64,000 nucleotides of DNA. It comes from Shewanella vesiculosa. GTDB taxonomy: Bacteria > Pseudomonadota > Gammaproteobacteria > Enterobacterales > Shewanellaceae. The notes beneath the pieces were generated by a model. It saw only the letters and a list, made by a program, of their open reading frames with translations, did not search any database and was not told the DNA's origin. Shown in pieces: positions 11,011 through 19,987 of the stretch. The DNA is taken from positions 1,612,001 to 1,676,000 of the forward strand of contig NZ_CP073588.1 in the NCBI RefSeq assembly GCF_021560015.1. Direction: 5' to 3'. Within the stretch, counting starts at the first letter, position 1. Each line of letters starts with the position of its first letter. A program made the position numbers and the translations under genes.

Positions 11011-11733
11011 TTAATCTTGTTTATCCATTTTCTTATCAATGGAAGTCAAAATGCCACGAAGAATATTCATCTCAGGTGCTTCAATACGGGCACGAGTGTA
11101 TAAACGACGCAATTTAGTCATGACTTGCCCAGGATGATTTTTAATCACAAAACCAGTTTTAGACAAAGTCGACTCTAAATGAACAAAAAAGCGTTCAAGT
11201 TCAGATGTTAATGGGTATTCTTCTGTGACAACTGGCGTTGCTGATTGCGCTAAATGCGCGACGCGAGTTTCATAACAAATAATTTGTACTGCTTGAGCCA
11301 AGTTTAGCGAGCTGTATTCTGGGTTTGCCGGAATCGCCACATGATAAGTACATTGCTGTAATTCCTCATTACTCAGGCCATGATTTTCACGACCAAAGAC
11401 AATAGCAACCGGACCATTTAGGCTTTCTTGAGTTAACTTTAAACCAGCTTCTCGAGGGTCAAGCATGGGCCAATCAAGGGTACGACTGCGAGCACTCGTT
11501 GCTATCACTAAACTACAATCGGCAATGGCCTCTTCTAATGAATCAACACGAGTTAGATTTTTTAGAATATCAGATGCACCTGCAGCAAGTGCTATCGATT
11601 GCCCATCAGGCTCAGCTCTTGGCTCGGCGAGATATAAATTTGATAAGCCCATGGTTTTCATCGCTCTAGCTGTAGAGCCAATATTACCAGGGTGTGAGGT
11701 ACCAACTAAAACAACACGAATATTACTGAGCAT
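11011..11733 (-). CDS. trmJ: tRNA (cytidine/uridine-2'-O-)-methyltransferase TrmJ
   Basis: 240 residues, SpoU/TrmH-type SPOUT fold. TrmJ methylates the ribose of nucleotide 32 in tRNA using S-adenosylmethionine. Visible motifs are [23 protein letters not shown] (motif 1), [17 protein letters not shown] (motif 2) and [16 protein letters not shown] (motif 3 of the knot). It heads the trmJ-cysE-isc gene line and is divergent from suhB, the same neighbourhood seen in E. coli (suhB, trmJ, iscR). Confidence 0.95.
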   Translation of the reverse strand: MLSNIRVVLVGTSHPGNIGSTARAMKTMGLSNLYLAEPRAEPDGQSIALAAGASDILKNLTRVDSLEEAIADCSLVIATSARSRTLDWPMLDPREAGLKLTQESLNGPVAIVFGRENHGLSNEELQQCTYHVAIPANPEYSSLNLAQAVQIICYETRVAHLAQSATPVVTEEYPLTSELERFFVHLESTLSKTGFVIKNHPGQVMTKLRRLYTRARIEAPEMNILRGILTSIDKKMDKQD

Positions 11734-11812
11734 GTAGCACTTTCTTTTAGCAAAAAATATTGCCCGTATATTAACACAATCGTTAAAAATTACGTTATAT
11801 GAAAATCTGCAT

Positions 11813-11840
11813 TTGATATAACGGCTAAATTAAGTATAAT
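11813..11840 (+). promoter_or_regulatory. Sigma-70 promoter of suhB
   Basis: TTGATA (11813-11818) and TATAAT (11835-11840) are separated by 16 bases. The bases after the -10 are GC-rich (GCGGGCGC), a discriminator like those of stringently controlled promoters. The start codon is 43 bases downstream. Confidence 0.75.
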
Positions 11841-11883
11841 GCGGGCGCTATTTTACTCGTTCTTTAACATCCAGGGGATTGCA

Positions 11884-12687
11884 ATGCATCCGATGCTGAC
11901 TATTGCCACACGCGCTGCACGCGCTGCTGGCCAAACTATTATGCGCGCCTATACTGAACTTGACCGTGTTGAGGTAAGCAGTAAAGGTATTAATGATTTT
12001 GTGACTAGTGTAGACAAGGAAGCAGAAGCAACTATTACTTATCAAATTCGTAAATCTTATCCAGACCACACCATTATTGGTGAAGAAAACGGTGAAAACC
12101 GTGGTACTGATAAAGACTACATTTGGATAGTTGATCCTTTGGATGGCACTAACAACTTCGTTCGTGGTATTCCTCATTTTGCGGTGTCTATCGCTCTTCA
12201 GTACAAAGGCAAAATTGAAGTTGCCGTTGTTTACGATCCTGTTCGTGAAGAATTATTTTCAGCTGTTCGCGGCAAAGGCGCTAAGGTTAACGACTTCCGC
12301 ATGCGCGTAACTAACGTCAATGATTTAAGCAACACTATGATTGGCACAGGTTTTCCATTTAAAGCTCGTCAACACACAGAAAGCTACATGGCCATTTTAG
12401 GCGAAGTATTTTCATTGTGTGCCGATGTTCGTCGTGGCGGTTCAGCAGCATTAGATTTAGCTTACGTTGCAGCAGGCCGTTTAGATGGTTTCTTCGAAAT
12501 AGGTTTAAAACCTTGGGATATCGCAGCAGGCGACTTAATTTGTCGTGAAGCCGGCGGTACAGTGACCGATTTTACTGGTGCACATAACTATATGACTTCA
12601 GGTAACATTGTGGCAGGTAGCCCAAAAGTAACCACTCAGATAGTCAAAATTATGCGTCCTCTACTGAATGAAGGTTTAAAGCGTTAA
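11884..12687 (+). CDS. suhB: Inositol-1-monophosphatase / Nus factor SuhB
   Basis: 267 residues, the same length as E. coli SuhB. It is a Mg-dependent inositol monophosphatase and, in E. coli, part of the rRNA antitermination complex. Metal ligands are visible: Glu67 (IGEENGE), Asp84 and Asp87 (IVDPLDGTNNF) and the distal aspartate in KPWDIAAGDL. The frame opens 15 codons earlier, but ATG at 11884 has AGGGGA seven bases ahead and gives the conserved MHPMLTIA. A strong terminator follows. Confidence 0.96.
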   Translation: MHPMLTIATRAARAAGQTIMRAYTELDRVEVSSKGINDFVTSVDKEAEATITYQIRKSYPDHTIIGEENGENRGTDKDYIWIVDPLDGTNNFVRGIPHFAVSIALQYKGKIEVAVVYDPVREELFSAVRGKGAKVNDFRMRVTNVNDLSNTMIGTGFPFKARQHTESYMAILGEVFSLCADVRRGGSAALDLAYVAAGRLDGFFEIGLKPWDIAAGDLICREAGGTVTDFTGAHNYMTSGNIVAGSPKVTTQIVKIMRPLLNEGLKR

Positions 12688-12709
12688 TCGCTAATTAACC
12701 TTTATTGAT

Positions 12710-12746
12710 AAAAAAACCGCTCAAGCCTCGCTTGAGCGGTTTTTTT
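12710..12746 (+). terminator. Terminator of suhB
   Basis: A7, then a 10-bp perfect stem CCGCTCAAGC/GCTTGAGCGG with a CTC loop, then T7. It is symmetrical and follows the suhB stop by 22 bases. Confidence 0.93.
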
Positions 12747-12747
12747 A

Positions 12748-13093
12748 TGTTTATAAAATGACATGACTGTTAGCCACAATGGTACATAATCCGCTATTAA
12801 AAGCTCATTTTTCGATGACTTAGATATTCCCGCCATCAATAGCAAACCCATAATCAGTGCACTAAACCAAACGATTACTCAATAGGCCGGTATACAGCAA
12901 AGAAGCTTTGCCGGTGAGCTAATCGCCATCACTAACAATGCGCGTTTAACCTATGTAATAACAATGCAAACGATGCCATGTTGTTCATTCAATTAAACAG
13001 CGATTAAACAAGTCACAGCTTATCTCACAAAATCGATCGAGATCACTGGGAAAATACCCTGAAGTCGTCAATAATAGTATTTTGATTTTATTG
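12748..13093 (+). other. Intergenic region between suhB and psiE
   Basis: About 345 bases with no reading frame, repeat or RNA that I can recognise. It must include the psiE promoter, but no clear -35/-10 pair or Pho box was seen. Confidence 0.4.
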
Positions 13094-13510
13094 ATGAAGA
13101 TGAGTATGCCGTTACTGCGAAAAGTAGGATTAAAAACCTTAAAAAATATCGAACATCTAGTGTTATTAATTATCGCTATGGCGACAGTATTTGCTATTGG
13201 CGAAGAAATTCTTCACATGATCGTCATTCAGACTGTCGAATTAGCCGATTTACTCTTACTATTTATCTATCTTGAAGTATTGGCTATGGTCGTTAATTAT
13301 ATTGAATCAGGTAAGTTACCTATTCGTATGCCGCTCTATATCGCGATTGTGGCATTGGCGCGATACTTAATTTTAGACATGAAAGCAATGGAAGATTGGC
13401 GTATTTTAGCCATTTCACTGTCGACTATTTTACTGGCAGGCACAGTAATTGTGATCCGTTGGGGTCAATTAAAAATGCCTTACCCTAAAAACCAAGACTA
13501 CGATACTTAA
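13094..13510 (+). CDS. psiE: PsiE-family membrane protein
   Basis: About 138 residues with four predicted membrane segments (roughly 20-40, 52-72, 80-98, 108-128). NIEHLVLLIIAMATVFAIGEE, LADLLLLFIYLEVLAMV and LPIRMPLYIAIVALARYLI are typical of the phosphate-starvation-inducible PsiE family. The biochemical role of PsiE is unknown. The frame opens at a TTG 4 codons earlier, and further ATGs lie at 13100 and 13106; none has a convincing ribosome-binding site, so the start is uncertain. No Pho box was recognised, so phosphate control is not shown here. Confidence 0.8.
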   Translation: MKMSMPLLRKVGLKTLKNIEHLVLLIIAMATVFAIGEEILHMIVIQTVELADLLLLFIYLEVLAMVVNYIESGKLPIRMPLYIAIVALARYLILDMKAMEDWRILAISLSTILLAGTVIVIRWGQLKMPYPKNQDYDT

Positions 13511-13531
13511 TCAACTTGGTGGTTCAGGTAG

Positions 13532-13560
13532 CCAATGCCAAGTCTTTTTATTGGCATTGG
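13532..13560. other. Hairpin after psiE
   Basis: A 9-bp perfect inverted repeat (CCAATGCCA/TGGCATTGG) around an 11-base T-rich loop, 21 bases after the psiE stop. It lacks a T tract after the stem, so it may be a processing hairpin or a weak terminator. Confidence 0.4.
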
Positions 13561-13768
13561 TTGCTAAATTTAGTTTTGCTTAACAAAGTCGTTATGCTAA
13601 AAAAGAATACAATCAACTGAGTTAATGCTAAAGATAAAACCCTAAACGAACATCTTAGAAAAGAATGCTATAACTTTACCAATTAATTGAAATAAGTCGT
13701 GTAAATAAAATCAACATCAAATTGCAGAAAAACATACATAAAGACTCATCATTTCAAGGAGAAACAGA

Positions 13769-14072
13769 ATGGGGCAAGAGCCAACCGGATTCGAAGAAAA
13801 ACGCAGTTCTTTACGTGTAGATATGGAAGCAGAGCGGATCCGCCTAGATTGGGATCAATTCACAAGGTGAATCATGCACAGATCATGCTATTTGTATTGA
13901 TCTGGCCCGAAAAGGGGTGTTAATCGACTTTAAGGCTGCTTTTAAAGTTGGGGATTTGATCGCCTTAACTTTTAATGAGAAGACTGATAAACAAAATACC
14001 ATTAAAGGCCAAGTTTGCCGTAGTTCCGAATGTTCAGTAAATAGTTACCATATTGCTTTACAGCTAATTTAG
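13769..14072 (+). pseudogene. PilZ-domain protein, frameshifted
   Basis: ATG at 13769, with AAGGAG eight bases ahead, opens a frame EKRSSLRVDMEAERIRLDW that stops after 33 codons. Moving to the next frame at the GGG run (13851-13853) continues as QGESCTDHAICIDLARKGVLIDF and on to VCRSSECSVNSYHIALQLI. Together they make about 100 residues of PilZ fold: an N-terminal RSSLR arm resembling the c-di-GMP-binding RxxxR, and a D-x-A-x-x-G element (DLARKG) resembling the [D/N]xSxxG motif. PilZ domains are c-di-GMP effectors. One extra G would account for the break, so a base-calling error is possible. It precedes the ParA gene by about 100 bases. Confidence 0.8.
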
Positions 14073-14173
14073 TTGATTATTTTTATGCAGCTCTCAATGG
14101 CTACTCTATAATCAAGCTACATACCTAGCGAAACTTTCGGTGCAACAAGGCGCCTATCATCAAGGATCACAAC

Positions 14174-14842
14174 ATGATATTGCTCGTTGGCGGTGAAAAA
14201 GGTGGCAGTGGGAAAAGCTGTTTAGCACAGAACATTGCTGTATATATTAGCCAAAAGCACGATGCGAATGTGCTCATGGTTGACTGTGATCCGCAACGTA
14301 CCACGTCAGACTGGATCCAAGCTCGTAATAATGACCCCAGCCTAAAAGCGATTAATTGCATCCAGCTTTATGGCAAAATCCGTAATGACTTACTGAGTTT
14401 AAATGAACGATTTGACTACGTGATTGTCGATTGTGGTGGCCAAGATAACCTTGCAATGCGCGCCGCGATGTCGGTAGCCACCTATGTTGTTATCCCACTT
14501 CGTCCCAAACGTCGCGATCTTAAAACCTTACCTCACATGGAAGACATGCTCAGTACTTGTAAAATGGTTAATCCCAAGATGATTGCTGCCATTGTGATAA
14601 CACAGTGCCCTGCTCTGCCATCTCAAGGTAAGCGTATTTTAGAAGCGAAAGAAGTGGTTGAGTCTTTTGGTTTACGCGCCCTTAATTCGGTCACATTTAG
14701 CCGTAATATCTATGATGATAGTGAAGAAAGCGGCTCTTCAGTGTTGGAAATCGAACCGAGCGGTAAAGCGGCTGATGAAATTCGTGCTATTGCTGATGAG
14801 CTTTTTGCCATACCACCAGAAAATAGTTATGAGTTTAACTGA
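14174..14842 (+). CDS. Orphan ParA-family ATPase
   Basis: 222 residues of ParA/MinD-type deviant Walker ATPase. The Walker A is GGEKGGSGKS (residues 6-15) with the signature lysine, Walker A' VDCDPQRTTSDW and Walker B YVIVDCGGQ. There is no N-terminal helix-turn-helix, so it resembles the small type Ib partition ATPases and the chromosomal ParA orphans that place protein complexes. AAGGA precedes ATG 14174. The end overlaps the next gene by 14 bases, implying translational coupling. No Par-type iterons are seen in the 100 bases upstream. Its cargo is unknown; plasmid-derived partition and subcellular positioning remain open alternatives. Confidence 0.85.
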   Translation: MILLVGGEKGGSGKSCLAQNIAVYISQKHDANVLMVDCDPQRTTSDWIQARNNDPSLKAINCIQLYGKIRNDLLSLNERFDYVIVDCGGQDNLAMRAAMSVATYVVIPLRPKRRDLKTLPHMEDMLSTCKMVNPKMIAAIVITQCPALPSQGKRILEAKEVVESFGLRALNSVTFSRNIYDDSEESGSSVLEIEPSGKAADEIRAIADELFAIPPENSYEFN

Positions 14843-15173
14843 TCTTAAGCGCAAGAAACCCAAAGATACCCGAGTCAAGGTATCTGTAGATGACTTTATT
14901 GAGGATGCTAATAAATATGCATTAGGTCTTGACGCGTCCCATGGCCAAAGCAATATCGCCTCAAACACGCAAGAGTTCTTAAGAGGGCTAGATAAAAAAA
15001 GCACTAAAATTTATCGCCATGCCACATTTACATTAACTGAAAAAAGTATTTCGCAATTAGACGAAATAGCGAAAGTCAGTAAAGTGGCTAAATCAAAAAT
15101 ACTCAGAATACTCATTGATGAGTTTTATCAACAAAGCAGCACTGAGCAAACAAATTTACTCGCCAGAAAGTAA
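14829..15173 (+). CDS. Small ParA partner with ribbon-helix-helix-like domain
   Basis: 114 residues starting MSLTDLKRKKPKD inside the end of the parA gene. The first 70 residues are polar with no recognised motif. The C-terminal part (about 72-105: HATFTLTEKSISQLDEIAK, then a second helix KSKILRILIDEFY) looks like a ribbon-helix-helix DNA-binding unit of the ParG/RepA-like type: one beta strand then two helices. Size and position fit the partner of a type Ib ParA. An alternative longer frame begins upstream, but it would overlap parA by almost 200 bases and lacks support. Confidence 0.75.
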   Translation: MSLTDLKRKKPKDTRVKVSVDDFIEDANKYALGLDASHGQSNIASNTQEFLRGLDKKSTKIYRHATFTLTEKSISQLDEIAKVSKVAKSKILRILIDEFYQQSSTEQTNLLARK

Positions 15174-15431
15174 TCATTAACATAAGAGTATTCACTTAAC
15201 CTCAACGGGTTAATTATTAGGTTCACGGCTCTGTTGTCAGATTAGGCAGGTGATATTTGGCGACATAAGTCAGGATATAATATTGAACACTTATGTTCAT
15301 CACCCTAATGGTAAATCAATATTAATATGTCAGTCATGAATAACTAATTACTGATGGCTTCTAAGCAAAATAACAAGCCACGTGTTAACAATCCAATTTG
15401 ACTGCATTTAATTACATCCTAAAGAGATAAT

Positions 15432-17108
15432 ATGGCGTTAATAGTACTACTAACACAGCAAATGTGTGTTTACTTAGTTATCGTTTACTTAGTCAGTAAA
15501 ACGCCATTATTTAAATTCTTTGCCGAAACATCGAAACGATTACCTCACAAAATCTTCATCTACTTAGTGTTCTCAAGCTTTTGTATTATGGCAACTTACT
15601 TTGGAGAACAAACCTCAGGAGCGATAGCCAATACTCGTGCAATGGGCGCGGTATTAGGCGGATTATTGGGTGGTCCAATTACCGGGCTTCTGGTTGGCTT
15701 AACCGGCGGGTTACACCGTTATTCTATGGGTGGATTTACCGATGTTGCTTGTGCAATATCGACTACGTTAGAAGGTTTATCTGCAGGAATGATCAGCTAT
15801 TACTTCAAAAAAGCCGGCAAGTCTGAAATGGCTTATCAGCCAATGGTGGTATTTGGAGTGACATTTATGGCTGAAATTATGCAGATGTCGATTATTGTAT
15901 TAATCGCCAAACCCTTTGATCAAGCGTGGGAGTTAGTTAAGCTCATCGCTCCGCCAATGTTATTGATTAATTCCCTTGGTACTGCCATGTTTATGAGTAT
16001 TGTTCGCGACCAAAAAGCGATGTTCGATAAACTCTCGTCCAGTTTTTCAACCAAAGCCCTCAAAATTGCCGAGCGCAGTGTCGGATTGCTGTCAAAGGGC
16101 TTTAATTTAGAGTCGAGCAAACAAGTTGCGCAAATCGTCATAGAAGAAACCCAAGTTGGTGCGGTAGCCATTACAGACAGGAATAAATTACTCGCCTTTA
16201 TTGGTATTGGCGCTGACCACCATATTCCTAATACACCCATTTCATCTCAAATCACTCTCGAGGCCATTGCACAAAATAGTGTCATGTTTGCCGATGGCGT
16301 TGACACCCCTTATTCATGTTCTCTGTCCGCAAACTGCAGCTTAGGCTCAAGCTTAGTGATCCCGCTGCGCAGTAATGACGAAGTCATTGGCACGATTAAA
16401 TTGTATGAGCCGAAAAACAAGCTGTTTTTAAACATTAATCGCACCTTAGGCGAAGGAATTGCCAGATTACTGTCTAACCAAATACTTTATGGGCGCTTTG
16501 AACAGCAAAAAAGTTTACTCATGCAAGCAGAGATAAAGTTGTTACAAGCCCAAGTGAATCCTCACTTCTTATTTAATGCTCTCAACACTATTAGTGCGAT
16601 TATTAAGCGTGACCCGCAAATGTCTAAACAGTTATTGCAGCAATTATCGCAATTTTTACGCATTAACCTAACCCGAACAACAGGGCTAGTCACCATGGCT
16701 GATGAACTTGAACATATAGACGCTTATTTGTCGATTGAGCGTGCTCGCTTTATTGATAAGTTACAAGTGAGCATTGATATACCGAGTATTTATCATCACT
16801 TAAAAATGCCTGCATTTACCTTACAACCTTTAATTGAAAATGCAGTGAAACATGGTACATCACGTATGCTTGAAGCCGGTGTTATTAATGTACAGGCGAC
16901 AATTGATGGTGATGATCTTATGCTTAATGTCACGGATAACGCCGGTTTGTATCAACCATCGAACAACACCGACGGCTTAGGAATGAACTTAGTCCATAAG
17001 CGAATTCAAAATTTATTTGGCAGCCAATACGGTATTGAAGTTGAGTGTAAAGCAGATGAATTCACCCGTGTCAGTGTGCGTGTACCGTTAAAGGAAATTG
17101 ACCAATGA
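15432..17108 (+). CDS. btsS: Pyruvate-sensing histidine kinase BtsS-like (LytS family)
   Basis: 558 residues, colinear with E. coli BtsS/YehU (561). Residues 1-200 form a 5TM-Lyt membrane sensor (QQMCVYLVIVYLVSKTPLF, IANTRAMGAVLGGLLGGPI, GLTGGLHRYSMGGFTDVAC). Next comes a GAF-like region (AVAITDRNKLLAFIGIGADH). The HisKA_7TM-like/His_kinase part carries LLQAQVNPHFLFNALNTIS with the phosphoacceptor His, then an HATPase with LQPLIENAVKHG and DGLGMNLVHKRI. E. coli BtsS is a high-affinity pyruvate receptor. The end overlaps btsR by 4 bases (ATGA). The start has an AAAGAGA ribosome site. Confidence 0.95.
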   Translation: MALIVLLTQQMCVYLVIVYLVSKTPLFKFFAETSKRLPHKIFIYLVFSSFCIMATYFGEQTSGAIANTRAMGAVLGGLLGGPITGLLVGLTGGLHRYSMGGFTDVACAISTTLEGLSAGMISYYFKKAGKSEMAYQPMVVFGVTFMAEIMQMSIIVLIAKPFDQAWELVKLIAPPMLLINSLGTAMFMSIVRDQKAMFDKLSSSFSTKALKIAERSVGLLSKGFNLESSKQVAQIVIEETQVGAVAITDRNKLLAFIGIGADHHIPNTPISSQITLEAIAQNSVMFADGVDTPYSCSLSANCSLGSSLVIPLRSNDEVIGTIKLYEPKNKLFLNINRTLGEGIARLLSNQILYGRFEQQKSLLMQAEIKLLQAQVNPHFLFNALNTISAIIKRDPQMSKQLLQQLSQFLRINLTRTTGLVTMADELEHIDAYLSIERARFIDKLQVSIDIPSIYHHLKMPAFTLQPLIENAVKHGTSRMLEAGVINVQATIDGDDLMLNVTDNAGLYQPSNNTDGLGMNLVHKRIQNLFGSQYGIEVECKADEFTRVSVRVPLKEIDQ

Positions 17109-17815
17109 TCTCATGTCTAATCATTGATGATGAACTGTTTGCCCGCCAAGAAGTGGCCGATTTACTCGACAAACATCCTGATATAAGAGTGTTGGGGCAA
17201 TGCAGTAATGCCATTGAAGCTCTACAGCAAATTAACCTTGTAAAACCTGATCTTATTTTTGTTGATATTCAAATGCCGCGGATCAATGGTATGGAGCTGC
17301 TTGCGATGCTCAATCCAGAGCAAATGCCACGAGCAGTATTTATTACCGCATTTGATGAATATGCGATAAAAGCATTCGATAACAATGCCTTCGATTACTT
17401 ATTAAAACCCATCGATGAGAAACGCTTCAACCAAACCTTAGATAAAGTTAGAGCCAATATCGCGCCGCAACGGATGTCTCAGATATTACCGACGCAATTA
17501 GCTCATTTACCCTGCTACAGTGGTAATAAGCTCAAAGTTGTCGCAACCGCTGACGTTGAATTTATTGTTAGTGATATTGGCGGTATTCATGTGTGTTCAA
17601 ATAAAGGTTTAAGCCATACTCAATTAACCCTAAAAGTCTTAGAGCAAAAAACCGCACTTTTTCGTTGTCATAAACAATACCTACTGGCACCGAGTGCAAT
17701 TTCTGAAATTGAAATCACCGACAGCGGCGCAGAAGTCACTACCCATAGCGGTGCTAAAGTTCCTGTTTCACGCAGATATCTCAAAGAGTTGAAACTGTTG
17801 CTTGGATTTCAATAG
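17105..17815 (+). CDS. btsR: LytTR response regulator BtsR-like
   Basis: 236 residues. The receiver domain (1-120) has IIDDELFARQEV, phospho-acceptor Asp in LIFVDIQMPRINGMELL, the FITAFDEYAIKAFDNNAFDYLLKPID segment with the conserved Lys. The C-terminal LytTR DNA-binding domain (about 135-236) includes LFRCHKQYLLAPSAISEIE. In E. coli BtsR activates the pyruvate transporter gene btsT; here two matching direct repeats lie before the adjacent cstA-like gene. It is translationally coupled to btsS. Confidence 0.95.
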   Translation: MISCLIIDDELFARQEVADLLDKHPDIRVLGQCSNAIEALQQINLVKPDLIFVDIQMPRINGMELLAMLNPEQMPRAVFITAFDEYAIKAFDNNAFDYLLKPIDEKRFNQTLDKVRANIAPQRMSQILPTQLAHLPCYSGNKLKVVATADVEFIVSDIGGIHVCSNKGLSHTQLTLKVLEQKTALFRCHKQYLLAPSAISEIEITDSGAEVTTHSGAKVPVSRRYLKELKLLLGFQ

Positions 17816-17866
17816 TATTTAGTTCAAAAGACATGTGATACAGGCCACATTTACTCTGCTGGTCAA

Positions 17867-17894
17867 ACCGCTCACAGTGAATATTTACCGCTTA
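17867..17894 (+). promoter_or_regulatory. Predicted BtsR-binding direct repeats
   Basis: ACCGCTCA (17867-17874) and ACCGCTTA (17887-17894) repeat with a 12-base spacer, a 20-bp centre-to-centre period. Both fit the E. coli BtsR/YehT half-site ACC(G/A)CT(C/T)A. They lie about 95 bases before the cstA-like ATG, right after btsR, where an activator site would be expected. Confidence 0.78.
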
Positions 17895-17986
17895 CGCAAG
17901 ACATTCAACCTGTCACAGAGTTCGCCCCCAATTGACCACCTTGATGCTTTAAAGTGGTCACACGATATAAATGGGGAGATATAAAA

Positions 17987-19448
17987 ATGACTTGGTTTCT
18001 ACTCTGTGTTGCTTTACTCATCGGCGGTTACTTTATTTACGGGACCTTTGTCGAAAAAGTATTCGGCATTAACACTCAAAGACAAACACCCGCTTTTACA
18101 CAAACAGACGGCGTCGATTTCGTGCCAATGTCTAAAGGCAAAGTCTACTTAATTCAATTATTAAACATTGCTGGAGTCGGCCCAATTTTTTGGCCCTATT
18201 CTCGGTGCACTATACGGCCCAGCAGCTATGTTGTGGATTGTATTTGGTTGTATTTTTGCTGGTGCCGTTCACGATTATTTTTCGGGGATGTTATCGGTAC
18301 GCAATAACGGTCAATCGGTTCCTAACCTAGCGGGTAAATATTTAGGCAAAAGCGCTAAACACTTTATGAACTTTTTTGCCATTATCTTATTATTGTTAGT
18401 TGGAGTGGTGTTTATCTCTGCTCCTGCGGGCTTGTTGAGTAAACTAACTGGTCTAGATGTGACCATTTTTGTCGGTATTATTTTTGTCTATTACTTAGTT
18501 GCCACTATCGTTCCTATCGATAAAATCATTGGTCGCTTATACCCATTCTTCGGTGCATTACTAGTATTTATGTCACTGGGTCTAATCATAGCCCTAGCAG
18601 TGTCAAGTGAACATACCATGTTGCCAGGCTTTGTAATGGGCGACTTTTTTAGCAACCTAAACCCTAATGACATGCCACTATGGCCTGCATTATTCATCAC
18701 CATTGCTTGTGGAGCCGTATCGGGTTTCCATGCAACACAATCTCCATTAATGGCGCGCTGTGTTGAGAATGAGTCAAATGGTCGCTTTGTGTTCTTTGGT
18801 GCCATGATTGGTGAAGGTGTGATTGCGCTAATTTGGTGTGCTATTGCATTATCATTCTTTGGTGGTGTGGAAGGATTAAATGCCGGCATGGGTGGCAACC
18901 CCGCTAACGTGGTATACGAAGCATCTAATGGACTACTAGGCACATTTGGTGGTTTCTTGGCTATCTTGGGTGTGATTGTATTACCTATCACCTCAGGTGA
19001 TACTGCATTTCGTTCAGCACGTCTAATCTTGGCTGAGTTCTTTAACATTAAACAAGTCGAGCTACCTAAGCGCTTACTGCTAGCATTACCATTATTTGCT
19101 GTTGGTGCAATGCTCACTCAAGTCGATTTTGGCATTATCTGGCGCTACTTTGGTGTTGCAAACCAAACCACTGCGGTATTGATGCTATGGACTGCAGCGG
19201 CTTACTTACTGCGCCATAATAAGTTTCATTGGATTTGTACTGTACCAGCGATGTTCATGACCTGTGTTGTCATTAGCTTTATGTTGAACTCATCAACATT
19301 AGGTGCGGGTTTACCAATGACAGTATCAACCATTGCAGGTTTAGTCACTACCGCAATTATTGCCGCAATGATTATTATTAATACTAAAGGTAAAGGCGAT
19401 ATAGATTCAGATGATGAAGAAAAAGTCGTATTCGTCAAAGAGCAATAA
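17987..19448 (+). pseudogene. cstA: CstA-family transporter, frameshifted in a T6 run
   Basis: ATG 17987 has GGGGAG upstream and begins MTWFLLCVALLIGGYFIYG. The frame reads to LNIAGVGPIF and is lost at TTTTTT (18186-18191); dropping one T restores GPIFGPILGALYGPAAMLWIVFG and then about 420 residues to the stop at 19448. The joined protein is about 487 residues, the short form of CstA (E. coli CstA and BtsT exceed 700). Many membrane segments and the HDYFSGMLSVRNNGQS and AVSGFHATQSPLMARC motifs are present. CstA/BtsT proteins import pyruvate or peptides. Adjacent btsSR genes and the BtsR repeats point to pyruvate. Either a base-calling error or a recent inactivation. Confidence 0.85.
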
Positions 19449-19463
19449 TCGCTCATATTAAAT

Positions 19464-19491
19464 AAAAACGGCAGCCTAGGCTGCCGTTTTT
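19464..19491 (+). terminator. Terminator of cstA-like gene
   Basis: Perfect palindrome AAAAACGGCAGCC-TA-GGCTGCCGTTTTT, 15 bases after the stop, ending in a T run. Confidence 0.92.
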
Positions 19492-19557
19492 GTGTAGATA
19501 TCTCTTTGGTTGCAATATAGGTATAATATCACCAAACTCAATTAGCTCGCACGGTCC

Positions 19558-19959
19558 ATGACACAAGCAAACAACCCGCTTCACGGCATAAAACTAGAAA
19601 CGATAGTGACTTCACTGGTTGAAAAATACGGCTGGGAAGAACTCGCATCGAGGATAAACATTCAGTGTTTCAAAGATAACCCGAGTGTAAAATCAACCTT
19701 GAAGTTTTTACGTAAAACGCCTTGGGCGCGCGACAAAGTTGAATACTTGTACCTTAAAGCTAACAAGCTGCCATTGCCGCCACCGAAAGAAGATAGTCGC
19801 GGAGCATTTACGACTAAACCTCGGCCATCAAAGGCAAAAGTAGCCTCAACGAGACCTGCAACCCACAAAGCGGCAACAGCAAAACCAAGCTCAAGCACAG
19901 CTGCAGAAAAGTCGACAACACCTGTCAATGCGGATATTTGGGGAACAAACTCAAATTAA
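19558..19959 (+). CDS. VF530-family DNA-binding protein
   Basis: 133 residues. The first 70 residues ([56 protein letters not shown]) match the small VF530/DUF2132 fold, which has been described as DNA-binding. The rest is a low-complexity tail rich in Ala, Pro, Lys, Ser and Thr, longer than in the core family and probably disordered. It stands alone between the cstA terminator and a convergent gene. Confidence 0.88.
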   Translation: MTQANNPLHGIKLETIVTSLVEKYGWEELASRINIQCFKDNPSVKSTLKFLRKTPWARDKVEYLYLKANKLPLPPPKEDSRGAFTTKPRPSKAKVASTRPATHKAATAKPSSSTAAEKSTTPVNADIWGTNSN

Positions 19960-19987
19960 TGTATTAAGAGGTAACCATTGCAGGGGC

